Shown here: positions 10,301 to 22,600 of the stretch, piece after piece
Position numbering within the stretch: the first letter of the stretch is position 1
How the letters are laid out: every line of letters starts with the position of its first letter
NCBI RefSeq assembly: GCF_000611645.1
Contig: NW_014013606.1
Span: 4,075 to 50,953, forward strand
DNA from: Monoraphidium neglectum
Taxonomy: Eukaryota; Chlorophyta; Chlorophyceae; Sphaeropleales; Selenastraceae
Reading direction: 5' to 3'
Length of the DNA stretch: 46,879 nt
Translations under genes and position numbers: made by a program
The notes under the pieces: model-generated
Told to the model about the DNA's origin: nothing
The model's input: the letters and a program-made list of their open reading frames with translations, nothing else
Databases searched by the model: none

Positions 10301-13300
10301 GGTGAGGTGGGGGCGGGCCTCTTGCCATGGTGACCCTGGCCAGGTCGCATGCAGCTGTTTGCAGGAAGCGAAACCTGCTGAGCTGGCTGGGTCGCCAAAG
10401 ATTCCGAAAGCGCCACTGGCCTGCGCGCTGCCCGCTTGTCGAGAGCAGTGGCAAACGCCCCCATGTGCTACGTGGCGCAGCGGCGCAACACCACTACACG
10501 CCTGCCGCTGCGCGACCGCAGGCGCGCGCCGCTGAGGTGCTCGCTGGCTTCAAGGAGTGCGCCACAAGCATCGAGCGCCTGTACTCTGAGGTAGCAAGGG
10601 AGCATTATCACTTGCCCCTGCCTGTATGAGGCTTGCATTTCTGTGCTGTCTGTGCACCCAACATTGTTGGTGCACAGCATCCCGCACCTGGGCTCCCTCT
10701 TTTGTCTATGCCGATCTCGCAAGCTCTCATAAGCAGCGCGATTTCCGCGCGCCGCTCCTGCAGGCGTCCCTGGTGCGCGGCGTGGTGGGCGCCAACGACG
10801 CCGACCTGGACGGGGAGCCGACCCCCCTGGCGGAGCTGGTGGCCTGCCAAGACTACGAGCAGCTGGTGGGAAGCTGGTTTGGTCTGTGTGACGAGTGCCA
10901 GGGTTGAGGGGCTGCGGGCGGGGCAGCAGGCCTGGACGCGTCAGCCTTCATGGACATTTATTAAAATAAATTTGAAAGAGGGAACGGTTCTGACGACCCT
11001 CGTCCCGCCACACGCATGTGGAATGACTCGTGCTGACGTCACAGGTGGAGGATGTTGCCGACTCGCTTGAGACCACCTTTGAGCGTGCGCTGCAGCACCT
11101 GTCCGGCTACCTGCCATTCCGGGACATGGTGCTGGCAGACAGGTGCGTCCCAGGCTCTAAATCTGCACGATTTCAAATTGACAGCACGGCAGCTGTGTTT
11201 TACATTGAGGACAGCTGGGAAAAATGGATTTGCATAGGGGAGAGGCTGGGGGGGCTGGACGCAGAGGGCTGGCTGGTGGGAGGTGTGGAGCTGAGAATCG
11301 CGCACGCAATTTGCCCCCCCAGGTCCCTGGACGTGGCCGGCCTCAGGGCCGCCTTCCTGCAGCACAGCGCCTCTGCGACGCTGGCGGCCGCCGAGGACGG
11401 CGCCCCGCAGGACGCTAGCAGCGCGTCCGCGCCGGCCGCCGCGCTGCCGGCGGAGCCCTCGCTCACAGCGCCGGCCGCTCAAGCCGCGGCTGGGCGCGAG
11501 GCGGCGGCGGGGGTTGCAAAGGACGGCGCTCCGGTCACGCTCGAGTCGTTCAGGCGCCTCCTGGTGATGCTGGCCAAGCAGAAAAACGAGATGGAGGCGC
11601 TCGCCGCCCACTGCGACGTCGGCTCCGTGCGCGTCGACGCCGGGCGCCTCAAGGCCGCGCTGCTGCCGTGGCCGGAGCTTCGGGCGGAGGAGCTGCGGCG
11701 CATGCTGCCGCGGTTGGCGGGTGGTGAGCGGCGGCTAGGGCTGTGCAGCAATGTTTGTCTCCAGCCGGCTTCTGCACTTCCTGTCAGGTGTCAAGCACGG
11801 TGGTACACCCAAACTTCGCAAAACATCCCACGATTTTCTGCCCTTCATCAGCTCCTGCTTACGTGCACATAACACGCCAACAATGATATCCACCCAACAC
11901 ATGCCAAATTGGTTCGACCCCAGAACTGCTCCATGCGTTCCTGGACCACGTCCACGGCGCGTCCAGCCGCATGAGCGCTGCCTGCGGCGGCGTGGAGGAC
12001 TATGCGGCCAAGCTGAGCTTCCTGGGACGCCTGGTGGCGCAGGTGAGCGTCAACGTTTTAGGGAGTTGCGAAAATGTGGGGAGCCGATGCCACCACTACT
12101 GCCGCTGTTACCGCCACTGCGGCTGACGCCCGCTGCCAAGTCTTAGAGGTGCGGCCGCCCGCCGGGCCTGCACAGTGCAAAACTTCAAAACGCAAGACGC
12201 CGACCAGATCGAGTCGATTCCACTCTGTGAAATCTCTTGCTGTTGTCGTGCACTGTGTTGCAGGACAAGGCGCTCGAGGCTGCGGGTGCAGAAGTGCACG
12301 CTATCTACTCACTGTTGGACGAGCACACTCTCACGGCGCCAGCCGAGGACAGGTGCGCTTTGCGCATGCCCAGTCGCAGTAATTTTCGAAGCGACCCCTC
12401 AGCTTCCGAGAAGCGCAAACGGGGCGATTTCAGCCCACTGCCAGCTTGCTGCAGACGCCTGCACGTGGCAGATGCGCTTGTCTGTTTGCGTCAAATGACT
12501 GGCAGATCGGCCACGACGCACGCTGCCCGTTTTGCGGCCGCCTTGCAGGGCGGCGTATGCGAGCCTTGAGGGCGCCCAGGCGTCGCTCAAGGCGCTGGCA
12601 GAGGAGGTGGAGGGCGGCCGCGACGCCGCTGTGGCGCAGTACAGTGCGGAGCTCGATGCAGGTGGGGCGTGGGGACGGCCCCTGTTGCCTTGAGCATGCA
12701 GGCACGCACCTGGCAGCTGACAACGCCTTATGTGCAGCCAGGAATCAGCTGCTCAAAATCAAACCAGGATGCCGTTGCTTGACTCATTTGAAAGGTTGGC
12801 CAAAAACCGTGACACAGTTGAGTGGCGCCTCTTGACACTGTCAAAAGCAACGCTCGCGGGCGTGTCCCTCCCGTCCAGGGATGGAGGCCGCGGCCCAGGA
12901 GGTGGCGATGCTGCGCGATGCGTGCCACGCAGAGATGCTGCTCTCACCGGATACGCCGCCAGCGGCCGCGCTGGACGAGCTGGCGGCGCTGGACACCGGC
13001 CTGGGGCGGGCCAAGGCCGAGGTGAGTGGCTGCGTGTCCCATTTGTGCGCGGCCGCCACCTCATGTGCGCCGCTCGCATCCCCCCCCATGTTGCGGAACG
13101 TGTCATCTGAAGAAGTAGCCCTCTCATTCGCACCAGACCTGCATCGTTTGTGCTCCCGCTAGCCATCCGTGTGGCCGCAGTCGCGGCGAGCCGCGCCGCC
13201 CTGCCAGTGTGCCTACGCTACCGCCCCGCCAGCGCCCCGGGCATCCCTGTTTGGCTGACCCCTTCTCACACAAAACGCGATGTTGTCCGCCAGGTCTCAC

Positions 13301-13653
13301 GCATCAACTCATACCAAGCCATGTTCAAGCTGCCCCAGGGCGGCGTGGAGGACCTGGCTGCGACCGCCAAAGAAGTGGCGCTCAAGACGGCGCTCTGGAA
13401 CGGCAGGGAGGGTGGGTTGCGGCGCGCGCAGAGGGGGAGCCCCCCACTGCCAAAGCAATCCCTAGCTTGGGGGCTGATGCGCGTTCTCCTTCAGAGAGCC
13501 TTTGAGGAACTCGCAGCAACGCGTTGACTGGGCGCTTGCCGTGACGCACGCGCGCGTGCTCACCAATGCAGAGTTTGCGTCGCTGTCGTCAGAGTGGCGG
13601 GGGCGGAGGTTTGAGGAGCTCGACGTCCCGGTGATGGAGGAGGCCATGGCCAG
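7320..13653 (+). other. Dynein exons 1-17: N-terminal extension and tail
   Basis: Exons: 7320-7394, 7513-7750, 7904-8261, 8440-8654, 8872-9188, 9341-9748, 9909-10301, 10522-10590, 10764-10865, 11045-11142, 11323-11723, 11924-12042, 12264-12352, 12549-12661, 12879-13021, 13294-13411, 13497-13653. The first three encode a Pro/Ala/Gly-rich leader joined by phase only; an alternative for the second intron is 7801-7914. From 8440 the match to DNAH6-type tails is clear (DYYTLS..G, DQWEREV, VYTLPDF). Gly- and Ala-rich inserts interrupt several tail helices. The junction 10301/10522 may hide another small exon, since the expected segment is short there. Confidence 0.7.
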
Positions 13654-16600
13654 GTCGGCTGCCGGGCGCGTGTCGCTGGGACTATGCTGCCGAACCGGTC
13701 CTGCAAATGCTGCACGCAGACTGCTGACGTGGTGCACAGTGCCAGCAGCTTGATCGGTTGTTCGCAGTCACCCAGCATGCCAAGCTCCACTTTGCTGAGC
13801 GGATTCCTGGCCCCCCCTGCAGGTTCCACAAGTCTGTGGCCAAAATGGAGCGCAGCCTGCCGCCCAACAAGCTGGTGCCCGCCCTCAGGGCGGATGTGGA
13901 TGAGTTCAGGTGCGCGTGGGAATGCGGCTCATTTGTACCCCGCCTGCCCACTGACAATGGAAGGGCCCCTGGCCCCACTCGCGCCGCTTGGCTGATGCAC
14001 CTCCCCGGTCGCTCACTGTTTGCGAACATGGGCGCTGCCCCGGCCCCACGCCAGCCATATGCAAAGTGCCTCTTGAGATCGTTTGCGATCGTGAAGCAGG
14101 CTCTCCCTGCATGCCCTTGTTGCGCATCACGCGCGCTTGCTTCAAACCGCCCCTTCGTGCTCGCAGGTCCCTGCTGCCTGTCATCTCTGCACTGCGCAAC
14201 CCGGCACTGAAAGAGCGCCATTGGGCAGCCGCGGTGGCGGCGGTCGAGGCTGCAGGCGGGGTCCGGCTGGAGATGACGCCCGGCGACGAGGCCTTCACCC
14301 TCCAGGTGAGAGGGGATGTTGGGTCAGGCCAGGCACTCCTGCCCCCTGCTGCAGGCTGGCCGGCCTGTGCAAGTGTGTTCAATCATGCAGTGTTGCTTGC
14401 AAACCCTGCGGCCTTTGGCGTCGCATCGAGTGTGCGTCTGCAACTGTAGACTGTCCAACTGATGCAATCGTGCCAGGTGCTGATCGACTCTCGGGTGCTG
14501 GAGGCAAAGGAGGCCGTCGTCGCCATCAGCACAGAGGCGTCGCAGGTGGGGCCACACTGCAGACGCGGCCGTCCCCACGCAGCCACCCCAGCTGCACTGT
14601 CCACGCGCATGGGCTCCAATCGCTTGAGTCTGATTCAGACTCGCGCCTGTTGAGTGTAAACTGTCAGCCCTGGTCTTCCAAACTCGTGCAAAATCTACTT
14701 GTAAACCCATCAATGCGGCTTGTGACCTGCAGGAGTCGGCGCTTGAGGAGATGCTGGCCAAGGTCGTGGCGCGCTGGGGCGGCATCGAGTTTGTGGTGGT
14801 GCCCTACAAAGAGTCCAAGGACGTCTTCATACTGGGGGCCATAGACGACATACAGGTACGTGGTTGTTTTCTTGCAGAGTGGTGTGTGTGCTTGCGTGTG
14901 TGTATGTGTGCGCATGTGTGTGTGTGTATGTCTGTGGATGGCTCCAAGGGATGGGCCATCATACGCGCACGCACATGTGCGCGCACGTGCAATCTTGTGT
15001 GGCGGGATCTTGTGTGGGTGCAACTGCCTGCAAGCTTTGATTCTGTGTGCTCACGGTTTGCTTAGGCCTTGTCACCCAGGTGTGGCTGTCGAAGGAAGGG
15101 TCCTCTGCGCTCCCATGATCTGTGCGGCCCCCTCTGCTAATCAACTGAGTTGTGGGGAACCCCGAAACCCAAATAGGCCGCGTTGGAGGACAGTCTGGTG
15201 GCGATGTCCACCATCCTGGCCAGCCGCTACGTTGGGGGCATACGGTCTGAGGTGGAACGCGTGGAACGGCAGCTCTCCACCTTCTCAGACACCCTCGACC
15301 AGTGGGTGCAGGTGCGTGGGCAGCACAAGCCTGCGCCTTGGCACGCAAAGCAAGCCTCGAGCTAGACCCGTTTGGGCCCTGCTGACATGCCCAATAGTCT
15401 CAACCTCGCATAGAAGAATAACCCGTCAACTCCTGCCATCTGACGACATGCAAACAGGTCCAGAAGAGCTGGATGTACCTGGAGCCCATCTTCAGCGCCC
15501 CCGATATACAGAAGCAGCTGCCTGCCGAGTCAAAGGCGTTTGACCTCGTCCACCGGCAGCTCAAGGACGTCATGCGCCGCACCAAGGACCGCCCCAACGC
15601 GTTGCAGACCGCTGGCAACCCCAGTGAGCCGCCCGCAACGCCCGGCAGGGCAACAAGCGTGCGTGTCAGCGCAGCTGCTCTGTCCTGCCCCCGATTCACA
15701 CAGCGTTGGTCACACAGCATTGGACAAGCGGCATGCACAAATCTGTTGGATCAGTGATGCTGGGTCAGTGATGCTGGGTCAGTGATGCCGCATACAAGAA
15801 ATTTGTGCCAGGGGGTTGCGTCACCTCCATTCGTCTTGCGAGTGTGCATCCCCTTCTGTTGGTGTCCCTCAGGCCTCCTGGAGTCCCTTCAGAAGAGCTT
15901 TGAGACGCTGGAGGCCATCAGCAAGAGCCTCGAGGAATACCTGGAGACAAAGAGAGTCGCGTTCCCCAGGTGAGCTTTGACGGCCCTTCAAGCGAGGTGG
16001 ATAACAGGGATCAGTGGCAATCACAAGCCCCAAGTTGCAAACCCTCAATGTACTGGCCGGGTCGGATGAGCCCTGCCTGATCCCTTGTGCTATCCAGTGT
16101 GCTGGCTGTGTTTGCTTGCTTTGAGGGCAGCCTTACAACATAAAATGCAACGTGCCGTCATTGTCGCTGCCACCGGCCTCCAGGTTTTACTTCCTGTCAA
16201 ACGACGAGCTCCTGGAGATCTTGGCCCAGGCCAAGAACGTGCAGGTGGGCGTGGCTGCGCGCCCAAGCGTCCCTGCAACGGCCATGCGCCCGTCTCCAGC
16301 AGCAGCGCACCACTATGCATGCATCCGCTGCCTCGCCTTGAGTGTCGCCAAACGTCCGCATACCTGCAAATTGGCGAGGCATGTGTATGTGAGCAGCCAG
16401 CACGTGTGCATGGGCTCGCTCAGGCATGGCGCCCTTCCTTCTGCAGGCCGTCCAGCCGCACATTGGCAAGTGCTTCGACGGCATCCGGCGGCTCGAGTTT
16501 GGAGAGGACCCCAAGAGCACCGACATATTTGCTATTCTCAGTGGTGCGTGGGCGCACATACGTTGTTTGAGAATCAGATTGAAAGGGTGTCCTGTGAGGG

Positions 16601-19600
16601 GTTGGTCAGTACGTCAGGTTGTCAATCACTTGGCAGATGGATGCATGGTGTGTGCGGCCGGCGAGCAAGCTTACTGATCAATCGACATGCAGCAAGCCCA
16701 TAGAGCTTAGAAGAGCCACTAACCAAACACTGCTTGCACGTCTCCCGCCTTCCCTCGCCCGCGCGCAGGCGAGGGCGAGCGCGTCAGCCTGGGCAAGAGC
16801 GCCGTCAAGGCGCGCGGCAACGTGGAGAATTGGCTGGGCCAGGTGGAGTCCGCCATGGTCGCCTCCCTGCGGCGCCTGGCAAAGGCGGCGGTGGCGTCGT
16901 ATCCGGAGGCCGCGCGCGCGGAATGGGTGCAGGCGCCGCAGTGCCCGTCGCAGCTGGTCATTGCAATTAGCCAGGTGGGCAGTGTGACCACGGCAATCGC
17001 CAGGCTTGCTCTGCAGATACTATCACCTCTCTCGTGCTCACCCGCTTTGACACCCGCATCTGCACAGTCGTTGTCGTTCAAGAGCAGCGGAGGGCCAAAT
17101 GCACTGACATCAAGCTGTACCCTGCGTGAGCTGCGCACCCTACACCCCACCTGCCACGAGCGTGCAGGCATATTGGTGCGCTGCTGTGGAGGAGCAGCTG
17201 GACGGGGACGCCGCCGCCCAGGGCCTGGCAGAGTTCTACCAGGTGAGGGCCTGAAATGAGTGGTCAGCACACTTAGCCAGGCGAGCCATTCGACACATAA
17301 CCTCGCCAATCTGCAGCCTCAGAGCCTGCTCTCCTGCCCATCCTTAAGCATAGCGCAAGCACTCCATTGCTTTTCGCACGCCGTACTCAACACCTAGACA
17401 ACCAGACCCCTCAACACCCAAACATCCCCGAATGCATGCGCATGCAGGTCAATGTGCAGCAGCTGGGCGAGCTGACGCGGCTGGTTAGGGGGGACCTGTC
17501 TAGCCTGGCACGCAGGAGCCTGGCTGCTCTCATCACAATAGACGTCCACGCACGTGGTGAGCAGAATCACTAAGCTTCTCTTGACTGACTGCCCGGCAGA
17601 TGGTTGAGAACCAGGTTCTGCCGCGCATGGCAACGGCCAACTGCCTCTCCACCCCGCATGTCTGACGTTGATGTTCCTCCCAGCACCCCATCTAGTCACG
17701 CCTGATCAGCAAGGATGAACATGCCCCGTGTGCCGCCATTTCCGCGTCCCAGACATTGTGGGTCAGCTGCAGGCCAAGGGCGCGTCCAGTACCTCTGATT
17801 TTGAGTGGCAGATGCAGCTGAGGTACTACTGGGAGGGTGACGACCTGGTGGTGCGGCAGGTGAGGAGGCGGCAGCCAAAACATCAACCTGCACCTTGAGA
17901 CCCCCAGGCTAAGGGGTCAACTTGCCCATGCTCAGTTACAAATCGTCCCGCTGCTGTGCAAAAAGGCGGTCTCACTCCACGCTATTGATCAGGCAGCCGA
18001 AAGCATTGGTCAAACCTGGTCGATTCCTGCAGGTCAACGCCTCGTTTGCCTACGCCTACGAGTACCTGGGGGCCCAGCCGCGCCTGGTGGTGACGCCCAT
18101 GACGGACCGCTGCTACCTCACCCTCACGGGGGCGCTGCACCTGAAGCTAGGCGGCGCGCCGGCCGGCCCAGCGGGTGCGCGGGTCTGACAATCCACCAAA
18201 CATGGTGGCATGCCGCACGTCCGGCAGCTCCGCTGCTGCTGACCATCTTGTGCACCGGTCAACTTTGATGCAACTCACATTTGCCGACGTTGCCTGATGT
18301 CAGCTGCACAGCATCGCTTTGGGTGCAGCAAGGCGCAGCCCCCTCGCCCCACCTCCTGCGCCTGGCGCCCAGGCACCGGCAAGACCGAGACCACGAAGGA
18401 CCTTGGAAAGGCACTGGGTGTGAACTGTGTGGTGTTCAACTGCGGCGAGAACCTGGACTACAAGTTCATGGTGGGAAGACAGCCGGGCCCCGGTGGTCGG
18501 CTTGAGAGAATTTGAGTGGCGTCTAGCACCTGAGTTTGCAACCCCTGCCGATTTGCAGATCTTGCAGGAGGCCTCACTCGGCCTTTGGTGGGGTCTGGCT
18601 TTTGTCCTCTCAGCACTGAACACACGTACTGGTGGCTTTGTTGACGGCGGCCGCAGGGGAAGTTTTTCGCTGGCCTGGCGCAGTGCGGCGCTTGGGCGTG
18701 CTTCGATGAATTCAACCGCATCAACATTGAGGTGCGTGAATCAAGGGAAGCGACATTGTTATGCGAACGCAGGGCGCGGCGGCAGCCCATGACCCCCTCT
18801 GTGGAGAACCCTCGGTATCTCCAGTCACCACTATCTCTGGCTTTGGCGGCTGCTGTTGGCAGGCACTGTTTTTCCCCTTTCGTTGCAATCCTTCCAGAGC
18901 CCAGTCAGTGCGTATCAGGTCGTCCCGCGACCCAGGCGCACCCACGGTGTGTGCACCATGACCGACAGGTGCTGTCGGTCGTGGCGCAGCAGCTGCTGAC
19001 CATCCAGAACGCCCTCAAGGCCGGCCTCGACAAGTTCTGGTTTGAGGGCCGCCCCATCCGCCTGGTTCCCACGTGCGGTGTGTTCATCACCATGAACCCC
19101 GGCTATGCGGGGCGCACCGAGCTGCCGGACAACCTCAAGGTGAGTCAGCTCGGATGCAGGCGGCGCAGCTGACTGATCCGTTGGGATGGCGCGGTCTGCG
19201 CGGCTTCAGGAGGGCGCGCCGGCGGGCGCAAGGGCCAACCAGGTGTGGCGGCCGAGCGAGGGCCTGGGCACTGCAGGTCAAGGGAAGGGCTGGCTGCTGC
19301 ATTCAGCACTCCCAAGTGCTGGCCGCCGGTGACATCGACCGCACGAACGTCCCTGGCCACGCTTTCCCCACGGCAGGCGCTGTTCCGGCCCATGGCGATG
19401 ATGATCCCAGATTACGCCCTGGTGGCTGAGGTGAGGGGTTGGCGGCCCATGGCTAGTCAAAGCCCCACCACAGCCCGCAGTCATGACCTGCACCCTAAAT
19501 CGGACGGCCCAACCCTGTGCTTTGACGCTTGCATGATCGTGGGCCAGCCCGGCAAACGAGCAGCGCTGCATGTGGCTACCGCCAACGTGTTTTATTGCTG

Positions 19601-22600
19601 ATGTGGCTGCAGGTGATGCTGTTCAGCGAGGGTTTCGAGGACAGCCGCGCCCTGAGCCGCAAGATGGTCAAGCTCTACAAGCTAGCCAGCGAGCAGCTCA
19701 GCCAGCAGGTGGGGCAGGGGAGGTTCGATCATGGGGGCAACCGCAATGGGGGAGGCTGCAAGCATGTCAGGCGCCGTAACAGTTGCACACAGGATTGTGT
19801 TTGCAAGCAAAGCTTCCCGTTCTCACATTTCCCACCGAGGGGAAACCCACTCGTCCGTGCCCACATGTAGTGGGGGACAGTGATACGTCCTAGGACGACG
19901 CCCCAAGATTGCACACCTATGAAACGCTCGTCCCACTATGAACCTTGGATTCACCCGATCTTGTCGCCATTAGGATCACTATGACTTTGGCATGCGCGCC
20001 GTCAAGAGCGTGCTCGTGATGGCGGGGGCGCTCAAGAGGGCCAACCCGCAGCTGCCAGAGGACGTGGTGCTCATCAGGTGGAGACGGCGCCATCTGCACT
20101 CAAGGCACCTGCTTGATGGACCAACAATAATGGACCCTGTATATGGTTGCCTGTGCTGCCTAGTGCAGTGTCGCCTGTGCATTCACTCTGACCACCTGCT
20201 CAGTGCAAGCAGACCGCCCTGTACAACACGCACCGCCTGACGCCTCCTTGTTGGGCCCAAAAACATCCAGGGCCATGCGAGACTCCAACCTGCCAAAGTT
20301 TCTGGCTCATGATGTCAAGCTGTTCTGCAACATCATCGGGGACCTGTTCCCGGGGCTGGAAGTGCCCGACCAGGTGCGTGAGTGCATGTATCAACATACA
20401 CATGATCTTGCTCAGACAAAGATTGGGCGAGTGTGCGTGTTTTCAGCTTGCACGATCACTGATGGCAGCCCTGACGTGCGCACCCCGCAGCCTCGCAAGC
20501 TGTTCTGCTGACTGTGAAGCAACGCGTCGTGCCACCAGGTGACATGACAATCAGCATGACTACCAAATTTGTCCAACATCAGAGCAACTCCCCCCAACAA
20601 CTGCTACTCCCAGGATCATGGGGACCTGGAGGGGGCCATCCGCGCAGCTCTAGCAGCGTCTGGCCTGCAACAGCCGGCTGCATTTGTCAACAAAGTGGTG
20701 CAGCTTTATGACACCTTTGACGTGCGGTTCGGAGTCATGCTGGTGCGCTGCCTCTGTACACAATCGGCTGCCATGGGGTCATCAGGAGTGCTGCTTGTAT
20801 GATATACTGCAAGCATAAAATTTCGTGTCCATAAAGCAGGGGACTGCCTGGGACTGGGCTGGTTTGCGTTTGCGTTGTTGTCTGACTCAATTTTAAGAGG
20901 TATCCAATTACCACTGCAGGTGGGCCCCACCGGCGGCGGCAAGACAGAGTGCTACCGCGCGCTGCAGGCGGCCCTTACCGGGCTCCGCAAAGCGGGTCAT
21001 CCCAATGACAAGTACCAGGTGCGCCTTAGCCACGTCTCCTTACGGACTTCCCACCACTCGCCTTCCTCATGTGTGTTGTCATTGCATCTGTGGAGGCCAA
21101 CTTTTTCTCAATCCCTGGAAGTCTGCCCATCCTGCCTGCCTGCCTGTCTGACGACCTCGCTACCAGCCTCATCACCCTTGCCCTACACCAACCTTGCATG
21201 CCCAGACCATCCGAGCACACGTGCTCAACCCCAAGTGCATCAAGATGGGGGAGCTGTACGGGGAGTACAATCTGCTGACCAACGAGTGGACGGACGGCCT
21301 GGTGGGTCGCACCTTAAGGCCAGCCCAGAATATGCGCGGGCCCCTAACATGCTGTGGCAAAAAGAGGACTGCAATGTGTGCGGCTGTCATGGGCCTGCTT
21401 GACTGTTTGCGCGGCGCTGACCTCCGCCCGTGCAGGCGAGCGCGCTGATCCGTGGTGCGGTGGCAGACACGACGCCTGACAAGAAGTGGGTCGTATTTGA
21501 CGGCCCAGTGGATGCCATCTGGATTGAGAGCATGAATACAGGTGAGACAAGCGAATTTGTTTAATCCACCACATGCAATCAATTAGCAAGCGCAACCCAT
21601 GCCAAATCAGACCATCCAGTCCTGAAAACCATGTGCACAGCTGTGCTTCCCACTGGCCAACCATAAACTGCTAACAGCTGCCCCATGCACCCTCAACTGG
21701 CAACCCCCTGTCTCACGCCGGCTCTCAACACCCATAATCTCCTACTTACAGTGCTCGACGACAACTGCACCCTCTGCTTGCCAAACGGCGAGCGCATCAA
21801 GCTCAACCCGTCTTCCATGCGTATGCTGTTCGAGGTCGCTGATCTGGCGGTCGCATCCCCGGCCACAGTGTCGCGCTGCGGCATGGTGTACGTGTCGCCA
21901 GGGGAGCTGGGGTGGCGACCCTTCATTCAAAGCTGGGTGAGCGGGGCCAAGCCGCCGCAAGTTGTGATGCAATCAAAAACTGTCTGAGATGGATGTCTGG
22001 ATCAGCTGGCCTCTCTAAACACTGTCTGGCATATTGCTGACTGTGCCGAGGGTTCTTGTTGCTTCCCTTCACTGTGCAATTAGACGCGCCTGGGAGCCTG
22101 TGCTTTCTGCCGACCCGCCTCTGCACGGCTGTTGCAGGCTGCGGAGGGCGGGAAGCTGGCGGCGTCGGCGCCGCAGCTGTCTGCAGAGCAGCGCGCCGCG
22201 GTGGTCGCGCTGTTTGAGGGCCACGTTGATGCGGGCCTGGCGTGGGTAAGGCGGCACGGCAGGGAGCAGATTGCGTCGGTTGACAACAACCTCGTGGCCA
22301 GCCTGGCTGCCATGGTTCAGGTAAGCACTCTTCAAAGCAGTGGTTACAGCTGAGCGGATCAGTCATTCTATCAGTATTTTCTGCAAATGTAATAGTGCCA
22401 TTGTAGCGTTGCATGGCGCTCGCTGCTGATGGGGTGTGTCGGAATCTCCACGATTTCCATGAGTGCACCCGCTCACTTCACCACGCACACGGCTCGCGCC
22501 ATCCCTCACACACAGTCTTTGCTGGACCCCTGCCGAGGCCTCGCCCTTCACGCCATTGAGGGGGCCGCGTTTTCGTCGGCCCTTGGCGCCCTCTTTGCGT

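Larger units (their letters stand above)
13823..17859 (+). other. Dynein exons 18-30: linker (DHC N-terminal region 2)
   Basis: Exons: 13823-13909, 14167-14305, 14477-14545, 14733-14855, 15177-15311, 15458-15623, 15873-15969, 16184-16244, 16447-16543, 16769-16974, 17168-17242, 17448-17556, 17753-17859. This is the mechanical linker that swings over the AAA ring. Strongly conserved blocks: [73 protein letters not shown] and QMQLRYYW. The D of VHARD is split across exons 29 and 30. A tempting ATG stretch at 17600 between them is intronic, because only the acceptor ending at 17752 restores the conserved frame. Confidence 0.9.

Noticed and set aside
11908..11920. GGTTCGACCCC resembling a tRNA B box
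   Set aside because: No cloverleaf or acceptor stem around it; it is the end of a dynein intron just before the acceptor.
17600..17660. Possible dynein exon starting ATGGTTGAGAACCAG after a good acceptor
   Set aside because: It cannot be joined in phase to the previous exon without a stop; the exon at 17753-17859 supplies the conserved residues and frame.
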